Under the pieces are notes generated by a model that saw nothing but the letters and a program-made list of their open reading frames with translations, had not been told where the DNA came from and ran no database searches. Position numbers and translations under genes: made by a program. 15,940 nucleotides of DNA from Gammaproteobacteria bacterium (GTDB taxonomy: Bacteria > Pseudomonadota > Gammaproteobacteria > Pseudomonadales > Azotimanducaceae_A). The DNA is taken from assembly GCA_012960755.1 (NCBI GenBank), contig DUAT01000137.1:1-15940 (forward strand), read 5' to 3'. Shown here in pieces: positions 14,375 through 15,940 of this stretch. Within the stretch, counting starts at the first letter, position 1. Every line of letters starts with the position of its first letter.

Positions 14375-15421
14375 ATGCCCCGTACACCCCTGAAAATCCC
14401 TCCCGCAACTATGAAAGCAGCGCTCCTAACAGCATATGCCGAACCGTTGGAGATCGTGGAAATGCCGATCCCTGAGCCTGCTCGAGGTGAAGTGTTAGTG
14501 AAGCTGGAGGCATGTGGGGTTTGCCACTCAGACCTCCACTTTTGGAGAGGGGAGCATAAATTACCCGGACCTTTGCCACAGGTTATGGGTCACGAGGGAG
14601 TTGGCCGCGTCGAAAAAGTCGGATCACAGGACTCTAAATTCGAGGTCGGAGACCGTGTCGGTGTGGGTTACGTATTCGACACATGTGGTACTTGTCCGGA
14701 ATGTCTTACTGGCCATGAAACCAATTGCCGAGCAGTGACCTGCACGGGCGTCAATGTTAATGGCTGTTTCGCTGAATATGTCGTTTTGAGGGAAAATTGG
14801 ACAACACGAATCCCAGAGCCTATCGCCACTATAGAGGCAGCACCATTATTATGCGCAGGTGTCGCCGCGTACAGCGCAGTGCTCAAAGCGAATCTTAAAC
14901 CCGGTGAGTTAGTACTGGTGTTTGGAGTCGGCGGTTTGGGTGCTTACGCTATACAATATGCGAAACTAAGTGGTGCCCGTGTTGCTGTCGTAGACATTGA
15001 TGACGCCAAGCTTAAGTTGGCGGCAGAACTAGGTTCAGACTACACATTTCGGGCTGATGATAATTTTGTCGAAACAGTTCAATCTCTAGGAGGGGCAAAC
15101 GCCTGTTTCAATTTCGCCCCAGTCGCATCCACCTGGCAGAAAATGTTAGCCAGCAGTGCTCCGCGGGGGCGTGTGGTACTGGTCGCGTTGCCTCCTGATC
15201 CTCTTAGTTTTGAAGCGCCTCAAATCATAGAGGCTGGACTTACTGTGATGGGTAGTGCGGATGGCACGCGACAAGAATTGCGACAACTGATGAATCTGGC
15301 TCACTACGAACGGGTTCGAAGCATAGTAGAAGCCATACCATTCCAGGAAATCAATACCGCCCTTCGACGGCTGGATGCCGGGGAACTGAGGAGTAGGCTG
15401 GTGTTAGACTTCGGTAAGTAG
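14375..15421 (+). CDS. Zinc-dependent alcohol dehydrogenase (MDR family)
   Basis: A 348-residue medium-chain dehydrogenase, expected to oxidise an alcohol (or reduce an aldehyde) with NAD(P). Catalytic zinc ligands are C50 in GVCHSDLH, H73 in GHEGVGRV and C160 in LLCAGVAAYSA. Structural zinc ligands are C104, C107, C110 and C118 (TCGTCPECLTGHETNC). The nucleotide-binding loop is GVGGLG at 184-189, followed by VVDID; an acidic residue at the strand end suggests NAD rather than NADP. Lengths and motifs match bacterial AdhP-like enzymes. The ATG at 14375 gives 12 extra residues before a second Met at 14411, which is also a plausible start. It lies 28 bases after the ATPase stop, so it is probably co-transcribed and acts on the imported compound or its product. 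Confidence 0.93.
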   Translation: MPRTPLKIPPATMKAALLTAYAEPLEIVEMPIPEPARGEVLVKLEACGVCHSDLHFWRGEHKLPGPLPQVMGHEGVGRVEKVGSQDSKFEVGDRVGVGYVFDTCGTCPECLTGHETNCRAVTCTGVNVNGCFAEYVVLRENWTTRIPEPIATIEAAPLLCAGVAAYSAVLKANLKPGELVLVFGVGGLGAYAIQYAKLSGARVAVVDIDDAKLKLAAELGSDYTFRADDNFVETVQSLGGANACFNFAPVASTWQKMLASSAPRGRVVLVALPPDPLSFEAPQIIEAGLTVMGSADGTRQELRQLMNLAHYERVRSIVEAIPFQEINTALRRLDAGELRSRLVLDFGK

Positions 15422-15423
15422 GC

Positions 15424-15491
15424 AAAGGATTCGCTTGTGTAATCCCAATCATTGCTCCAGCATCCTGGTTCGATGCTACTAACAATCCTTT
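15424..15491 (+). other. Nested inverted repeats after the dehydrogenase gene
   Basis: AAAGGATT (15424-15431) pairs with AATCCTTT (15484-15491), enclosing a smaller hairpin, AGCATC/GATGCT (15459-15464, 15472-15477). It begins just after the stop codon. There is no T-run, so it is at best a weak or rho-aided terminator or an mRNA end-protecting structure. Confidence 0.3.
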
Positions 15492-15940
15492 CGGTATAGC
15501 CTATCCATCTTCACAATAATAGTCTTCTGGACGATGTGCGCCTGGTGCTTCACGCAATTTATTTCAATGTATTTTTTTGAAACATACAAACTAATTTGGG
15601 GGGTCAAAAAGTTGTTACATCGAAATGTACTTTGGAGGTTTGACCCACTTTTGATGCAGATTTACTGCATTCCTCCATACATACATGGCCACGTAACAAT
15701 TCGTTTTTGATGTTTTTTGGATGGTTTTCTCAGTTTGCATGGTATTTACCATGGTTTCTGGGTATGGGGGGTCACAAAAAGCAGCCAAATTTGAAATGTA
15801 TGTATGTATGTTTGGTCCAGAAACCATTGTAAATATCGAGCAAATCTGGTTTTACATACAAACTAATTTTACTTTTCAGGCGTCGAAAAGTTCGAATTGA
15901 TCAATTGACACGTATTTTGCTATTTTGCTATTAAAGAGGG
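15492..15940. repeat. Gene-free, repeat-dense region
   Basis: No convincing coding sequence is seen. An exact 16-bp direct repeat (ACATACAAACTAATTT) occurs at 15582-15597 and 15854-15869. A 19-bp inverted repeat with one mismatch pairs 15743-15761 with 15817-15835. The string GGGGGGTCA occurs twice (15598 and 15766), the first forming an inverted pair with TTTGACCC downstream. CATA/TGTA tetranucleotide runs occur near 15675 and 15797. The layout suggests a small repeat-bounded insertion, a MITE-like unit or a structured RNA region, but no transposase or known family is recognisable. Confidence 0.5.

Noticed and set aside
15615..15827. Minus-strand 70-residue frame in the repeat-rich end
   Set aside because: It is built over inverted and tetranucleotide repeats and has no protein-like features.
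15582..15869. CRISPR array
   Set aside because: Only two exact 16-bp copies 272 bp apart; no regular repeat-spacer pattern and no cas genes.
15582..15869. Insertion sequence
   Set aside because: No transposase frame; the terminal repeats are direct, not inverted. A non-autonomous element remains possible and is reported as a finding.

Overview
The window looks like accessory DNA from a Gram-negative proteobacterium, most likely a gammaproteobacterium. The clues are a tRNA-Pro-like sequence that encodes its own CCA end, a perfect CRP-type palindrome, Sec and Tat signal peptides, and two periplasmic-binding-protein ABC importers. I cannot name the species from sequence alone.

Left block (about 1-10176). 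A run of minus-strand genes is transcribed away from a divergent XRE-type regulator (8975-9817, +). In order of transcription they are a PotD-like binding protein with a Tat-like signal, PotB-like and PotC-like permeases, a PotA-like ATPase, a metallophosphoesterase joined to a predicted TIM-barrel-like domain, and a divergent gamma-glutamyltransferase-family hydrolase. A strong stem-loop with a T-run separates the binding-protein gene from the rest and probably sets higher expression of the binding protein. I infer an import-and-processing pathway: the importer brings in a polyamine-like or gamma-glutamyl/amide compound, and the two hydrolases remove a phosphoester and an amide group. The substrate is unknown.

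This block is bounded by inverted copies of an 11-bp-period repeat (core GTGCTG), at 9-25 on the left and 10009-10036 on the right. On the right it ends in a degenerate tRNA-Pro(CGG) copy whose 5' part is damaged. This is the layout expected of a roughly 10-kb integrative element or island that targets the 3' part of a tRNA-Pro gene, with its left junction just outside the window.

Junction (10177-10680). Just past the tRNA copy lies a broken tyrosine recombinase remnant on the minus strand. It keeps the C-terminal catalytic motifs but has lost the N-terminal half and carries an internal frameshift. Its 3' end carries a different 11-bp-period repeat (core GTGCCC), suggesting a second, decayed element in tandem.

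Right block (10679-15421). A minus-strand LysR regulator is divergent from a plus-strand operon: a SsuA/TauA/NMT1-type binding protein with a Sec signal, a TauC/SsuC-type permease, a TauB/SsuB-type ATPase and a zinc-dependent alcohol dehydrogenase. A 14-bp palindrome abuts the LysR start, and a plausible sigma-70 promoter precedes the binding-protein gene. This looks like a second LysR-controlled uptake and oxidation cassette.

Right end (15422-15940). About 520 bp contain no convincing gene but are dense in direct and inverted repeats, including a 16-bp exact direct repeat 272 bp apart.

The left edge (1-467) holds a CRP-like palindrome, a perfect Shine-Dalgarno sequence and a signal-peptide-like reading frame that runs into the antisense strand of the transferase gene. 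It is probably the stub of a truncated gene.
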